Shown piece after piece: positions 9,227 through 18,435 of a stretch of DNA of 64,000 nucleotides (positions are counted from its first letter, which is position 1; each line of letters begins with the position of its first letter). The notes below the pieces were generated by a model. It did no database searches. It had not been told where the DNA came from and saw only the letters and a list, made by a program, of their open reading frames with translations. Position numbers and translations under genes: made by a program. Origin of the DNA: Lewinellaceae bacterium (GTDB taxonomy: Bacteria; Bacteroidota; Bacteroidia; Chitinophagales; Saprospiraceae). The stretch covers positions 148,425 to 212,424 of the forward strand of contig JAHELJ010000002.1 in NCBI GenBank assembly GCA_024644235.1. The letters are read 5' to 3'.

Positions 9227-10261
9227 TTGAACAAGAAACTTGTTGGTGTACTCGGAGCGGGAAGCTTTGGCAGCACGGTGGCTCGGCTTTTGGCATCGAA
9301 TACTGAGGTCCTGATCTACAGCAGGAAGCCGGAGAAGGTCAAAGAGATCAACGAACAGCATAGTAACCTTGGATTTTCGCTGCCAGAAAATATTACCGCC
9401 ACAAGTTCGCTCGAAGAATTGGCAGACAGATGCCAAGTCATTTTCCCAATACTTCCATCATCAGTGTTTCGGGAAACTTTGAATGATATCTCTCAGTTTC
9501 TCCATCCGTATCATATCCTCATACATGGCACGAAGGGTTTTGATCTTGTCAAAGTCGATCTGGACCGTCCTTTTGTAAAGATTTCACGATCGAATCTAAG
9601 AACAATGAGTGAGGTGATTGCAGAAGAAACTCAGGTGAAGCGTATCGGCTGTCTTTCTGGGCCTAATCTTTCTCGGGAATTGCAACAGGGTTTTCCTGCA
9701 TCAAGTGTGGTCGCTAGTGAGTTTGACGAAGTTATTCAGATAGGACATGATCTTCTAAATAGTCTCCAGTTCAAGATTTACGGGTCCCATGATATTTTGG
9801 GAACAGAGTTGGCGGGAGCCCTAAAGAACATGATCGCGGTGGGTACCGGAATCATTGGAGGACTGGGACTGGGCAAGAACGTGGAAGCTTTTTTTATTAC
9901 CCGAGGATTGCGCGAACTAATTTTGATAGGAACAGCAATGGGTGCACAGGAGAAAACCTTTTTTGGCACTGCTGGGATCGGTGACCTAATTGCCACAGCA
10001 ACGAGCAAGGACAGTCGGAATTATAACTTCGGATACCGGTTAGCCAAAGGATTTACCAAGTCACAAATTGAATCTGAAATAGATGAATTAGCAGAAGGAG
10101 TTAGGACAATTGAGCTCATTCATCATTTCACTCAGGCTCACCAAATCGATGTGCCCATTGTTGAGTCACTTTACGCTCTCATATACCGGGACTTCCCTTT
10201 GGAGGATGCGATCACTTACCTGTTAAACTATCCGTTTTCAGTCGACGTCGACTTTCTGTAA
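9227..10261 (+). CDS. gpsA: NAD(P)-dependent glycerol-3-phosphate dehydrogenase
   Basis: Converts dihydroxyacetone phosphate to sn-glycerol 3-phosphate for phospholipid synthesis; cytosolic. The Rossmann fingerprint GAGSFGST is at residues 10-17. The substrate-binding block ELAGALKNMIAVGTGII carries the catalytic Lys, and GTAGIGDLIAT follows. 344 residues is the family length. The start is TTG at 9227: an in-frame stop (TAA at 9212-9214) lies just upstream and the fingerprint begins nine residues in, so no other start fits. It ends 3 bp from the convergent RidA gene. Confidence 0.95.
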   Translation: MNKKLVGVLGAGSFGSTVARLLASNTEVLIYSRKPEKVKEINEQHSNLGFSLPENITATSSLEELADRCQVIFPILPSSVFRETLNDISQFLHPYHILIHGTKGFDLVKVDLDRPFVKISRSNLRTMSEVIAEETQVKRIGCLSGPNLSRELQQGFPASSVVASEFDEVIQIGHDLLNSLQFKIYGSHDILGTELAGALKNMIAVGTGIIGGLGLGKNVEAFFITRGLRELILIGTAMGAQEKTFFGTAGIGDLIATATSKDSRNYNFGYRLAKGFTKSQIESEIDELAEGVRTIELIHHFTQAHQIDVPIVESLYALIYRDFPLEDAITYLLNYPFSVDVDFL

Positions 10262-10264
10262 CAT

Positions 10265-10828
10265 TTACTGTACCTCGACGATCATTTCGATCTCGACAGC
10301 AATTTCACGAGGTAAAGAACCCATTCCGATAGCAGCACGAGCATGCTTACCTCTTTCTCCGAATACCTCCACCATGGTATCGGAGTAACCATTGATTACT
10401 TCCGGATGATCTCCAAAATCCTCAGCCGCATTGACCATTCCCAGAACCTTAACGATCCGCTTTACCCGATTTAGATCACCCAGCATGTCTTTCAATACAG
10501 CAAGTTGATTAATGGCGGTGAGGCGGGCTGCTTCGTATCCCTGCTCCACGGTCAGATCCACTCCCACCTTTCCAGTTATATAAGTACCATCAGCTTTCAA
10601 AGGACCTTTTCCTGCTAGAAAGATAAGTGACCCCGTTTGTACGCCATTAACATAATTTGCTACCGGCTGAGAGGCTTCCGGCAAGCTGATTTCAAGCGAT
10701 TGCAAACGTTCTTCGACGTCGTAGTCATACAATGCCTCTTCTTCAGATTCAGTAGTTTCAACCGGCTGCGTCTCGGGAGCCTGGCAAAAGATCAAAGTGA
10801 GCAATGGTAGTAAAATCAGGTATCTCAT
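10265..10828 (-). CDS. RidA/YjgF family protein with a lipoprotein signal
   Basis: 187 residues. About 45-187 is a RidA (YER057c/UK114) domain: VANYVNGVQTGSLIFLAGKG at its start and the family C-terminal signature ARAAIGMGSLPREIAVEIE, with the Arg that binds the carboxylate of the imine/enamine substrate. Classical RidA is cytosolic and hydrolyses reactive 2-aminoacrylate. Here the chain opens with a lipoprotein signal (MRYLILLPLLTLIFC, lipidated Cys15) and an acidic linker, so the domain should sit in the periplasm or on the cell surface. The membrane-side substrate is unknown. Confidence 0.88.
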   Translation of the reverse strand: MRYLILLPLLTLIFCQAPETQPVETTESEEEALYDYDVEERLQSLEISLPEASQPVANYVNGVQTGSLIFLAGKGPLKADGTYITGKVGVDLTVEQGYEAARLTAINQLAVLKDMLGDLNRVKRIVKVLGMVNAAEDFGDHPEVINGYSDTMVEVFGERGKHARAAIGMGSLPREIAVEIEMIVEVQ

Positions 10829-10934
10829 TGTGAGTAGTTTGGCTTAAGAAATGGAAAAGTTACTACTTTCAGGTCAAGAGCCACGGAAATGATAGGCTTA
10901 TTTTGATGGAACAAAAGTTGCTGGAATACACCAT

Positions 10935-13034
10935 ATGGACAAGAATTTACCGTACATAGAGCGAGATATTAGTTGGCTGGCCTTCAACCACCGGGTCTTG
11001 CAAGAAGCTAAAGATCCTAATGTTCCACTATTTGAACGCATCAAATTCCTGGCGATCTATTCATCTAACCTAGGAGAGTTTTTTGCGGTGCGCGTGGCCC
11101 AGCATCGTAACCTTCTCAGGGTAGGGAAAAAGACCAAGCGTAAACTGGAAATTCACCCCCGGCAGGTCTTACGTCAGCTTTTATCAATAGTGAACACACA
11201 ACAAGAAGAGTTCAGCAGGATTCTGGAGGAGGAGATCATACCTGACCTGAAAAAGCATCATATCTTTCTCCAGCGCCGGCTAGATCTCTCCAAAGATCAG
11301 GAGAAGTTTGTCGAGACTTATTTCATGGATCATATGCTCCCCTACGTGCAACCGGTTCTCTTGGTTAAGGACAAAATAAGGCCATTCCTGGCAAACTCTG
11401 AGCTCTACCTGGCGGTCATGATGCGAACAAAAGGTAAGCCAGAGGGTCCCCTGCAATACGCGATAGTAAAGATTCCCTCCGATCATCTACCCCGTTTCAT
11501 TGAATTGCCCTCAGTGGATGGCCAATATGACATCATCATGATCGATGATATCGTGAGGCACAGTATCACCTGGTTGTTTCCTGGCTATGAGGTCCTTGAC
11601 ACCTATTCCATCAAGCTCAACCGAGATGCAGAACTCTACATTGATGATGAATATTCCGGTGATCTCCTGCAAAAGATAAAAAACAGTCTACAGCGACGTA
11701 ACGTTGGCCCAGCTTCCAGGTTGGTTTATGACCGTACGATGCCAAGTGAGCTGCTAGAGTATCTTCAGACTGTACTCGAACTCGAGAACTTCGATCTTCT
11801 TCCTGAGGGCCGTTATCACAACAATTTCGATTTCTTCAAATTCCCCGATTTTGGAATGAAGCAATTAAAACTGATGCCACTGCCCCCTCTGGAAGTACCT
11901 CCAATAGAAAAAGCACCTGACATCTTCGAAGTAATGCGGCAAAGGGACTATCTGCTCCACGTGCCGTATCATCGCTTCGATTCAGTGGTAAATTTCTTCA
12001 AACAGGCATCTCTAGACCCGAGTGTAACGCACATCAAGATTATCCAATATCGAGTTGGCCGGGAATCACAAATCATGGAAAGCCTCATTGAAGCTGTCAA
12101 ACATGGCAAACAAGTTTCTGCATTTGTTGAAGTAAAGGCAAGATTTGACGAAGAAGCTAATTTAAATTGGGGTGCGAGACTTTCGGAAGCTGGCGTCAAG
12201 GTTCACTATAGTTGGCCTGGACTCAAGGTCCACTCAAAGCTGGCACTCGTACGACGTATTGAGAACGATCAACCTGTTTTGTACGCATATTTGAGTACCG
12301 GCAATTTTCATGAACAGACTGCCAAAGTGTACAGCGATCTCGGGCTCTTTACCACTGACCAACGAATGACCTCCGAAATTTCGAAAGTGTTTTCTCTATT
12401 AGAATCAAAGAAACTCCCGGAAAATGGGTTCGAACATCTGCTGGTTGGTCAGTTCAATCTGAGATCGGGCCTGGAAGAACTTATCCGATATGAGATGGAA
12501 GCTGCTGCTCGGGGAGAAAAAGCAGAGATCATCTTGAAGATGAACAGTCTTCAGGATCCTGACATGATCGAGTTACTCTATCAAGCCAGCATGCAGGGAG
12601 TAAAAATCAGCCTGATCATTCGAGGGATTTGTTGTTTGGTGCCCAATGTTAAAAAAGTCAGCGAAAACATTAGTGGGATCAGCATAGTAGATAGGTATTT
12701 AGAACATGCGCGGATCTTTGTTTTTCATCATTCAGGCGAGGAGTTAATGTACCTGTCCTCAGCAGATTGGATGACCCGTAACTTGAGTTATCGGATTGAG
12801 ACAGCCTTCCCTATCTACGATCCTACCATCAAACGCACGATCATGGATCTGATCAATCTGCAGTTGAGCGATAACGTGAAAGCCCGTATTCTCGATAAAA
12901 ACGGTAAGAACAAATATGTCAAGCACGATGGTGATGTCAGGATTCAATCCCAACTCGAAACCTATTACTACCTCAAACGATTACATGAACAGGAGCATGT
13001 CCAGCTTGAAATAAGCGCAACCGAGAGAACATAG
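10935..13034 (+). CDS. ppk1: Polyphosphate kinase 1
   Basis: Reversibly transfers the gamma-phosphate of ATP to polyphosphate. 699 residues, the usual PPK1 length, with the N-terminal helical domain (YIERDISWLAFNHRVLQEA), the head domain and two PLD-like C-terminal domains. The autophosphorylated His fits H433 in KVHSKLALVRR, and the second conserved His is H591 in YLEHARIFVFHH. AYLSTGNFHEQTAKVYSD is the family nucleotide/phosphate-binding block. Polyphosphate supports stress survival and energy storage. A VOC protein gene follows closely. Confidence 0.97.
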   Translation: MDKNLPYIERDISWLAFNHRVLQEAKDPNVPLFERIKFLAIYSSNLGEFFAVRVAQHRNLLRVGKKTKRKLEIHPRQVLRQLLSIVNTQQEEFSRILEEEIIPDLKKHHIFLQRRLDLSKDQEKFVETYFMDHMLPYVQPVLLVKDKIRPFLANSELYLAVMMRTKGKPEGPLQYAIVKIPSDHLPRFIELPSVDGQYDIIMIDDIVRHSITWLFPGYEVLDTYSIKLNRDAELYIDDEYSGDLLQKIKNSLQRRNVGPASRLVYDRTMPSELLEYLQTVLELENFDLLPEGRYHNNFDFFKFPDFGMKQLKLMPLPPLEVPPIEKAPDIFEVMRQRDYLLHVPYHRFDSVVNFFKQASLDPSVTHIKIIQYRVGRESQIMESLIEAVKHGKQVSAFVEVKARFDEEANLNWGARLSEAGVKVHYSWPGLKVHSKLALVRRIENDQPVLYAYLSTGNFHEQTAKVYSDLGLFTTDQRMTSEISKVFSLLESKKLPENGFEHLLVGQFNLRSGLEELIRYEMEAAARGEKAEIILKMNSLQDPDMIELLYQASMQGVKISLIIRGICCLVPNVKKVSENISGISIVDRYLEHARIFVFHHSGEELMYLSSADWMTRNLSYRIETAFPIYDPTIKRTIMDLINLQLSDNVKARILDKNGKNKYVKHDGDVRIQSQLETYYYLKRLHEQEHVQLEISATERT

Positions 13035-13066
13035 ACAACTAGTCCAACTTGGCAATAATTCTCAAG

Positions 13067-13444
13067 ATGCTCCTAAGAATCACTCCAATGCTGGAAGCAG
13101 TGAATCTGCAGACCACTATTTACTATTATCAATCCAAGTTAGGTTTCCACCTATGCAGTCAATGGCCAGATGACGGTGTGCCCGAATGGGTAATGCTTCA
13201 AAGGGACTCTATTGAGATCATGTATACTTCCAGAAATGAACATCACGAAGATCGACCGACGGGTTTGACCGGTACGCTGTACTGCTATACTGATGATGTG
13301 AAGAGCTTATGGAATGAATGGAAGGATATAGTAGAGATAGCCTGGGCCTTGGAGGATTTTCCTTATTGTATGAGAGAATTTGGCATCAGAGACTGTAATA
13401 AATATCTCCTAAGTTTTGGACAAAATATCCCAATGCATCAGTAG
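13067..13444 (+). CDS. VOC (glyoxalase/bleomycin-resistance-like) superfamily protein
   Basis: About 125 residues from ATG 13067 (MLLRITPMLEAVNLQTTI); a TTG start at 13049 is possible. The pattern of a short strand, AVNLQTTIYYYQSKLGF, then WVMLQRDSIEIMY is the first beta-alpha-beta-beta-beta module of the VOC fold; the second module contains TGTLYCYTDDVKSLWNEW. Typical metal ligands are only partly visible (E in IEIMY), so it may be a non-enzymatic binding protein. It lies ~30 bp after ppk1. A weak terminator-like hairpin follows. Confidence 0.72.
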   Translation: MLLRITPMLEAVNLQTTIYYYQSKLGFHLCSQWPDDGVPEWVMLQRDSIEIMYTSRNEHHEDRPTGLTGTLYCYTDDVKSLWNEWKDIVEIAWALEDFPYCMREFGIRDCNKYLLSFGQNIPMHQ

Positions 13445-13480
13445 GAAGATTGCCAAAAGATGTATTAAATACCCCAGTAT

Positions 13481-13502
13481 AAGCAGAGACATCCGCTTTT
13501 TT
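13481..13502 (+). terminator. Weak stem-loop with T-tract after the VOC gene
   Basis: AAGCAG (13481-13486) pairs with CCGCTT (13493-13498) with one mismatch, followed by a run of T to 13502. It is placed ~40 bp after the stop and would close the ppk1-VOC unit. Confidence 0.4.
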
Positions 13503-13620
13503 CTAGCATAAATCATATAGCAATTGGATTAGACGGTACGGGTACTGTTGGCAAGGTCAACCTAGGTAATTAACGCAATCAAATTTTCAATATTTTGGCA
13601 GACAAACTAATTGGACGATT

Positions 13621-15261
13621 ATGAGGAACCTTTTATTCTTTCTAGTGCTTCTTTTGGCTTGTACTTCAGCTGACAATGGCACACAGGATGCACTACAAAG
13701 CAACGTCGGCAACAGTTCGATTCAGGAAGGCCTCATGAAATATGAGACCGTAACGTTAAATACAGATCTTTCAAACCTTACTGAAAATGAACGTCAGATG
13801 ATCCCCATCCTGATCAAGGCTGCGAAGATCATGGATGAGCTGTTTTGGTACGAGGCATATGGGAAGAAAGAAGATCTGATCTCGGAAGGTACTGATGACG
13901 CTACCAGAAGATTTATCGAGATAAACTATGGTCCCTGGGATCGGCTGGCTGGTGACAGTCCTTTTGTGGCAGGTATTGGTCCGAAGCCAGCTGGAGCAAA
14001 TTTCTATCCCGCGGACATGACAAAGGAAGAGTTTGAGGCGGCCCCCCTACCAGATAAAAGTAGCTTGTATACCCTGGTGCGCAGGAATGATCAAGGAGAG
14101 CTGATTACAATACCCTACCATCGTCAGTTTGCCACTGAAATCAAGGAAACATCTGACTTATTGTTGGAAGCAGCTCAACTTGCCGATGATCCCGGATTAA
14201 GAACTTATCTGGAACTCCGGGCTGCCGCTTTATTAAATGACGAATACCAGGAATCCGATTTTGCCTGGCTCGATATGAAGGACAACACCCTGGATGTTAT
14301 TATTGGTCCAATTGAAACCTACGAAGATCAGCTATATGGCTACAAAGCGGCACATGAAGCATATGTGCTGGTAAAAGATAAGGACTGGAGTGCGCGCCTT
14401 GCAAAGTATGCAAAGTTCCTGCCCGAACTGCAAAAAGGAATTCCGGTACCGGAAGCTTATAAAGCCGAATCTCCCGGTACCGATACAGAGCTAAATGCTT
14501 ACGATGTCCTTTTCTACAGTGGTCATAGCAATGCAGGCAGCAAAACCATTGCGATCAACCTTCCTAACGACGAAGAAGTACAATTGGAGAAAGGCACCAG
14601 ACGGCTGCAGCTAAAGAACGCAATGCGTGCCAAGTTTGATAAAATTCTGGTGCCCATCTCTGAGGTGCTTATCGATCAGGATCAGAGAAAACATATAACG
14701 TTTGATGCCTTCTTTGGAAACACCATGTTCCATGAAGTTGCTCATGGCCTTGGAATCAAGAATACGATCAACGGAAAAGGAACTGTTCGAAAAGCACTGA
14801 AGGAGCACGCGTCTGCTCTTGAAGAGGGTAAAGCCGATGTACTTGGACTCTATATGATCAATCAACTACATGACATGGGCGAGATTGAGCAAGATCTGAA
14901 AGACTATTACGTCACTTTCCTTGCCAGCATTTTTCGTTCTGTAAGATTCGGGGCTTCATCCGCTCATGGAAAAGCCAACATGATCCGTTTCAATTTCTTT
15001 GAAGAGCAGGGTGCCTTCATATATGATGATCAAGCAGGAACTTACCAGGTAGATTTTGAAAAATTTGCTGATGCTACTGATGCATTGTCGGAGCTCATTC
15101 TACGACTGCAAGGCGATGGTAACTACGAAGCAGTAGGCGAACTTGTGACAGACAAAGGCAAAATCAAAGAAGGACTCCAAAGAGATCTGGATCGACTGAC
15201 TGAGGCCTCAATTCCGGTTGATATCGTCTTTGAGCAAGGTATCGAAGTCCTGTCATTATAG
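13621..15261 (+). CDS. M49-like (dipeptidyl peptidase III family) zinc peptidase, lipoprotein
   Basis: 546 residues with a lipoprotein signal (MRNLLFFLVLLLAC, lipidated Cys14). The zinc centre fits HEVAH (371-375) plus EEGKAD (401-406), with E402 as third ligand; the EExxAD motif is typical of M49. Classical M49 enzymes have a six-residue HExxGH, whereas this one has the five-residue form, as reported for a few bacterial short-form DPP III enzymes. Another M49-like signature is SPFVAGIGPKPAGANFYP around residues 118-135. The enzyme would release dipeptides from short peptides at the periplasm or surface. Its stop overlaps the GTG start of the deformylase gene by one base, so the two are translationally coupled. 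Confidence 0.82.
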   Translation: MRNLLFFLVLLLACTSADNGTQDALQSNVGNSSIQEGLMKYETVTLNTDLSNLTENERQMIPILIKAAKIMDELFWYEAYGKKEDLISEGTDDATRRFIEINYGPWDRLAGDSPFVAGIGPKPAGANFYPADMTKEEFEAAPLPDKSSLYTLVRRNDQGELITIPYHRQFATEIKETSDLLLEAAQLADDPGLRTYLELRAAALLNDEYQESDFAWLDMKDNTLDVIIGPIETYEDQLYGYKAAHEAYVLVKDKDWSARLAKYAKFLPELQKGIPVPEAYKAESPGTDTELNAYDVLFYSGHSNAGSKTIAINLPNDEEVQLEKGTRRLQLKNAMRAKFDKILVPISEVLIDQDQRKHITFDAFFGNTMFHEVAHGLGIKNTINGKGTVRKALKEHASALEEGKADVLGLYMINQLHDMGEIEQDLKDYYVTFLASIFRSVRFGASSAHGKANMIRFNFFEEQGAFIYDDQAGTYQVDFEKFADATDALSELILRLQGDGNYEAVGELVTDKGKIKEGLQRDLDRLTEASIPVDIVFEQGIEVLSL

Positions 15262-15746
15262 TGGCACAGCTGTCTGATATTCTACTACTTGGCGACGCCA
15301 GGCTTTACGAGCGCTGCTCCCCGGTAGAAGTAAATGAGGTGCTGGAGTTGGAGCCCGTGATTGAGCAGATGGCAACACTGGTGTTGCTCTTTCGAGAAAA
15401 ATATGGAAAGGGCCGGGCTATCGCTGCATCTCAGATAGGCGTAATGAAAAGACTGGTAGTTTTGAATATCGATCGAGTCGTGCCTCTATTCAATCCGTCA
15501 TTCGAGCCAAACAGCAGTGAAATGTTTGAGATATGGGATGACTGCATGTCATTCCCTCAGCTTCTGGTCAAAGTGAAAAGGTTTCGGTCAATCACATTCA
15601 CCTTTCGTGACCGTGATTGGAAAGAATGTCGGTGGTTGCTTGAAGATGATATGGCTGAACTCATGCAACATGAGTGTGATCACCTGGATGGAATCCTGTC
15701 AACACAGAGAGCCATAAATAGCTTATCCTTTAAGATGCTCAGATAA
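15261..15746 (+). CDS. Divergent peptide deformylase-like protein
   Basis: 161 residues from GTG 15261, which overlaps the preceding stop (TAGTG). The three peptide deformylase motifs can be aligned but are altered. Motif 1 reads GRAIAASQIG instead of GxGLAAPQIG. Motif 2 reads DDCMSFP where true enzymes have EGCLS; the metal-binding Cys is kept. Motif 3 is HECDH (137-141) with both His and the catalytic Glu. Peptide deformylase removes the formyl group from N-terminal Met in the cytosol. The retained Cys/His/His/Glu suggest a metal-binding hydrolase, but the substrate may differ from the housekeeping enzyme, which is not in this window. No export signal was seen. Confidence 0.82.
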   Translation: MAQLSDILLLGDARLYERCSPVEVNEVLELEPVIEQMATLVLLFREKYGKGRAIAASQIGVMKRLVVLNIDRVVPLFNPSFEPNSSEMFEIWDDCMSFPQLLVKVKRFRSITFTFRDRDWKECRWLLEDDMAELMQHECDHLDGILSTQRAINSLSFKMLR

Positions 15747-15756
15747 TGGAAACCGC

Positions 15757-18264
15757 TTAGTTTCGGTTGTTTCCGCCCGTCCCTCCGGAATCACCGCCCT
15801 GGTTACTTTCACCTTGCTTCAGATCGGTATTCTGAATCTTACTACGTCGTTGTCTGGTCTGAAAGTCGAGTTTGCCAAATCGATATGAGAAGTTTATTCC
15901 AAATGATCGAAATGGAATCTCAAAATTTGTAGTTTGATAGAAGTCGTCTCCCCGAAGTTCAGACTTAAAGGATTTAGTCGGATTGAAGGGATCAATTACA
16001 GTAAGGCCAAGACTTCCACGTTCCTGCAAAATCTCCTTTTTAAGACCGAGGCTAAACATGGAAAAGGAAGGGTTCTTCCCTTGCAGTGTCAGTCGGGGCG
16101 AGTTGAATATTCCAAATAGATCTGCCTGGAATCCCTTTTTGAAATCAAAACTTGAGTTCATAAATATTCGATATTGAACCCCATCATTCCTCAGGTTGAG
16201 ATTAGGTTGGGTGCTTTTAGCCTCAAATGAATATATGTCCACATTTGCCCGAAGTGTCCAGAATTGCTTAATAGAAAATGAGGTAAATACATTCGCCCCA
16301 ACAGCATCATTTATACCGATATTTTGATAGCTGGTGATCGAAACCCCGTCCTCATTAACATCTAGCAAAGATTGAATGACATCCGTGGTTCTCCGGTAAT
16401 AGATCGACGCAGCAATTACCGTACCTCGTTTAAATGATGTGTAGCCTAAGTCAAATTGATTAGAGATTTCAGGAGCCAGTCCTGGGTTTCCAAAGGAGAT
16501 ATTGAAACGGTCATCACTATTGATATAAGGATTGATATAGAACAAGCTTGGCCTCTGTATCCTTTTGACATAGCTCGCCTTTAACGTATTAAATCCAAAT
16601 TTTCTGGAAACTATAATACTCGGTACAAAATTGCCATAATCATTGGAGAAGGATGATTCTCTGGCTTGAAAGTCTCCCTGTATATTAGTTTGTTCAAACC
16701 GTCCTCCAGCGATCAAACTGTAGTGCTCACCCAACCCCAAAGTAAATGACATATATCCTGCATATACATTCTGATCGTAATTGAACAAATTGGACCGAAA
16801 TACATCTTCCTGAAAACGACCAAGATCAGGGTCATACAAGTCGTGGGTGTAATCGCTCTTTATGTTACGAATAACTGTCTTAGCACCGATCTCCATTTTG
16901 AGCTTCTTACTGAAAGGATGTGTATAGTCGACTTGAAGGGTCGATTCCAGATTGTCACCATCATTGAAGTTTCGCTCATCATAAACAAGACCAGGGTCTT
17001 CGCTGATTTGAGATATCACCGTTTCGTCGTTACTGGCGTTACCGCTCAATTGAAAGGCAATCGAGAATTCCTTTTGGGGTGTTTTATAGGTTTTTCGATA
17101 ATCGGTAGTCCAATCGTAGCCGCTGCGAAGAGTATTGGCAATGTTATTCCTTCGGTAGATCTGATTCAGGTTGAGTACAGGATCGCTCAATAAGGCATCC
17201 TGAAATCCATCACGGTCAAATGAGTGACCTCTTAGATTAAACGATGAGTTAATGCTATTATAGGCATTGAAATCATAAAAAGCACCTGCCTGACCCCAGA
17301 ACCCAATCCTGGAATTATTAGTAATGCCTTTCTGGTCAAGGATGCGTTGTTGTCCTCCAACCTGATCTTCACGATAAAAGCTATTTTCTGCATCTTGTGG
17401 CCATGAATAGAAGACATTTCCGGCACCATTCATTCCAAATCGCCCTTTGGCAGCATTAACGTTTAAGGACGCCCGGTTTTGACGAGTCCCGACAGCTCCG
17501 GTAAACGAACCACTATATCCCTGGACCTCTGACTTCTTTGTATTGATATTGATAATACCTCCGGTACCTTCAGCATCGTATTTTGCTCCCGGAGTGGTAA
17601 TGACTTCCACTGATTTGATTTGATCGGCTGGGAACATCTTCAGGGCATCGGCCACATTGTTTGAGAACATGCCTGAAGGTTTTCCATTCAACAAAATCTT
17701 GATATTGCTCGACCCTCGAAGTGAGACATTTCCATCCAAATCGACAGATAACATTGGGACCTTCCGCAAAACATCTGTAGCATCTCCACCAATAGTGGAA
17801 ACATCTTTGTCGGCGTTGTATACGATCCGGTCAATCTTGTTTTCGACCAGTGCTGCCTGGCCAATGACCTCCACTTGCTCCAACAATACTTCGTCAGGTT
17901 GCAGGGTTATCGTACCGCAATCCCAATCGGGCTTTTCTGGTGTCAATTTGATCGCTGAAATCTTGTACGTTCGATATCCGATGAAAGAAATATAAAGATC
18001 GTATGAGCCCTGTTTAACCTCGATGATCTTGAATTGTCCCTTACTGGAAGTAATGGATCCATCAATGTCTGTATCGGTGTCCTGATGCCTCAGTGCAACG
18101 GTCGCAAACTCAATTGGCTCGCCCGAAATCGAATCCATAACAAATCCATCGATCTTGCCAGTGATTCCCGGCTGTCTGTTCAAGTTGCCAAAGTTCTGAC
18201 TGTGAAGGCTTAACGCGAAAAGCAGGGTTAAGAAAGTGATGGCAAAGGGACGTTGGTTTTTCAT
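15757..18264 (-). CDS. TonB-dependent receptor, OMP_b-brl_3-like outer membrane protein
   Basis: About 835 residues from ATG 18264 (MKNQRPFAITFL); a GTG four codons upstream is possible. A Sec signal peptide ends near SLHSQ. A CarboxypepD_reg-like beta-sandwich (about 40-130; GFVMDSISGEPIEFATVAL, FIGYRTY) is followed by a plug-type domain (about 140-245; DVLRKVPMLSVDLDGNVSLRG, GTGGIININTK) and a long beta-barrel ending in FGINFSYRFGKLDF. A short Gly/Asn/Gln-rich tail follows. No SusD-like partner is adjacent, so the ligand cannot be inferred; peptides, siderophores or glycans are all possible. It is convergent with the deformylase gene and divergent from the coiled-coil gene. Confidence 0.92.
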   Translation of the reverse strand: MKNQRPFAITFLTLLFALSLHSQNFGNLNRQPGITGKIDGFVMDSISGEPIEFATVALRHQDTDTDIDGSITSSKGQFKIIEVKQGSYDLYISFIGYRTYKISAIKLTPEKPDWDCGTITLQPDEVLLEQVEVIGQAALVENKIDRIVYNADKDVSTIGGDATDVLRKVPMLSVDLDGNVSLRGSSNIKILLNGKPSGMFSNNVADALKMFPADQIKSVEVITTPGAKYDAEGTGGIININTKKSEVQGYSGSFTGAVGTRQNRASLNVNAAKGRFGMNGAGNVFYSWPQDAENSFYREDQVGGQQRILDQKGITNNSRIGFWGQAGAFYDFNAYNSINSSFNLRGHSFDRDGFQDALLSDPVLNLNQIYRRNNIANTLRSGYDWTTDYRKTYKTPQKEFSIAFQLSGNASNDETVISQISEDPGLVYDERNFNDGDNLESTLQVDYTHPFSKKLKMEIGAKTVIRNIKSDYTHDLYDPDLGRFQEDVFRSNLFNYDQNVYAGYMSFTLGLGEHYSLIAGGRFEQTNIQGDFQARESSFSNDYGNFVPSIIVSRKFGFNTLKASYVKRIQRPSLFYINPYINSDDRFNISFGNPGLAPEISNQFDLGYTSFKRGTVIAASIYYRRTTDVIQSLLDVNEDGVSITSYQNIGINDAVGANVFTSFSIKQFWTLRANVDIYSFEAKSTQPNLNLRNDGVQYRIFMNSSFDFKKGFQADLFGIFNSPRLTLQGKNPSFSMFSLGLKKEILQERGSLGLTVIDPFNPTKSFKSELRGDDFYQTTNFEIPFRSFGINFSYRFGKLDFQTRQRRSKIQNTDLKQGESNQGGDSGGTGGNNRN

Positions 18265-18407
18265 CTGAGAAGTCACGATTGTGATTATGCAACCAAGTTA
18301 CGATGATTAGATCGAAAGATATGGCGGATATGAGGTAAATCATCGACATCAGCGCCAGCAAGATGGTGGATCAGATAATATCTTTTTCCAGGAAAACTTC
18401 TAGTTCT

Positions 18408-18415
18408 TACTTTTG
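18408..18415 (+). promoter_or_regulatory. Candidate Bacteroidota -7 box for the coiled-coil/aminotransferase unit
   Basis: TACTTTTG fits TAnnTTTG and ends 20 bp before the ATG at 18436. The -33 position holds a T-rich stretch (TCTTTTTCC) rather than a clear TTG. Confidence 0.4.
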
Positions 18416-18435
18416 AAGCTGCCAATAGTACCCTC

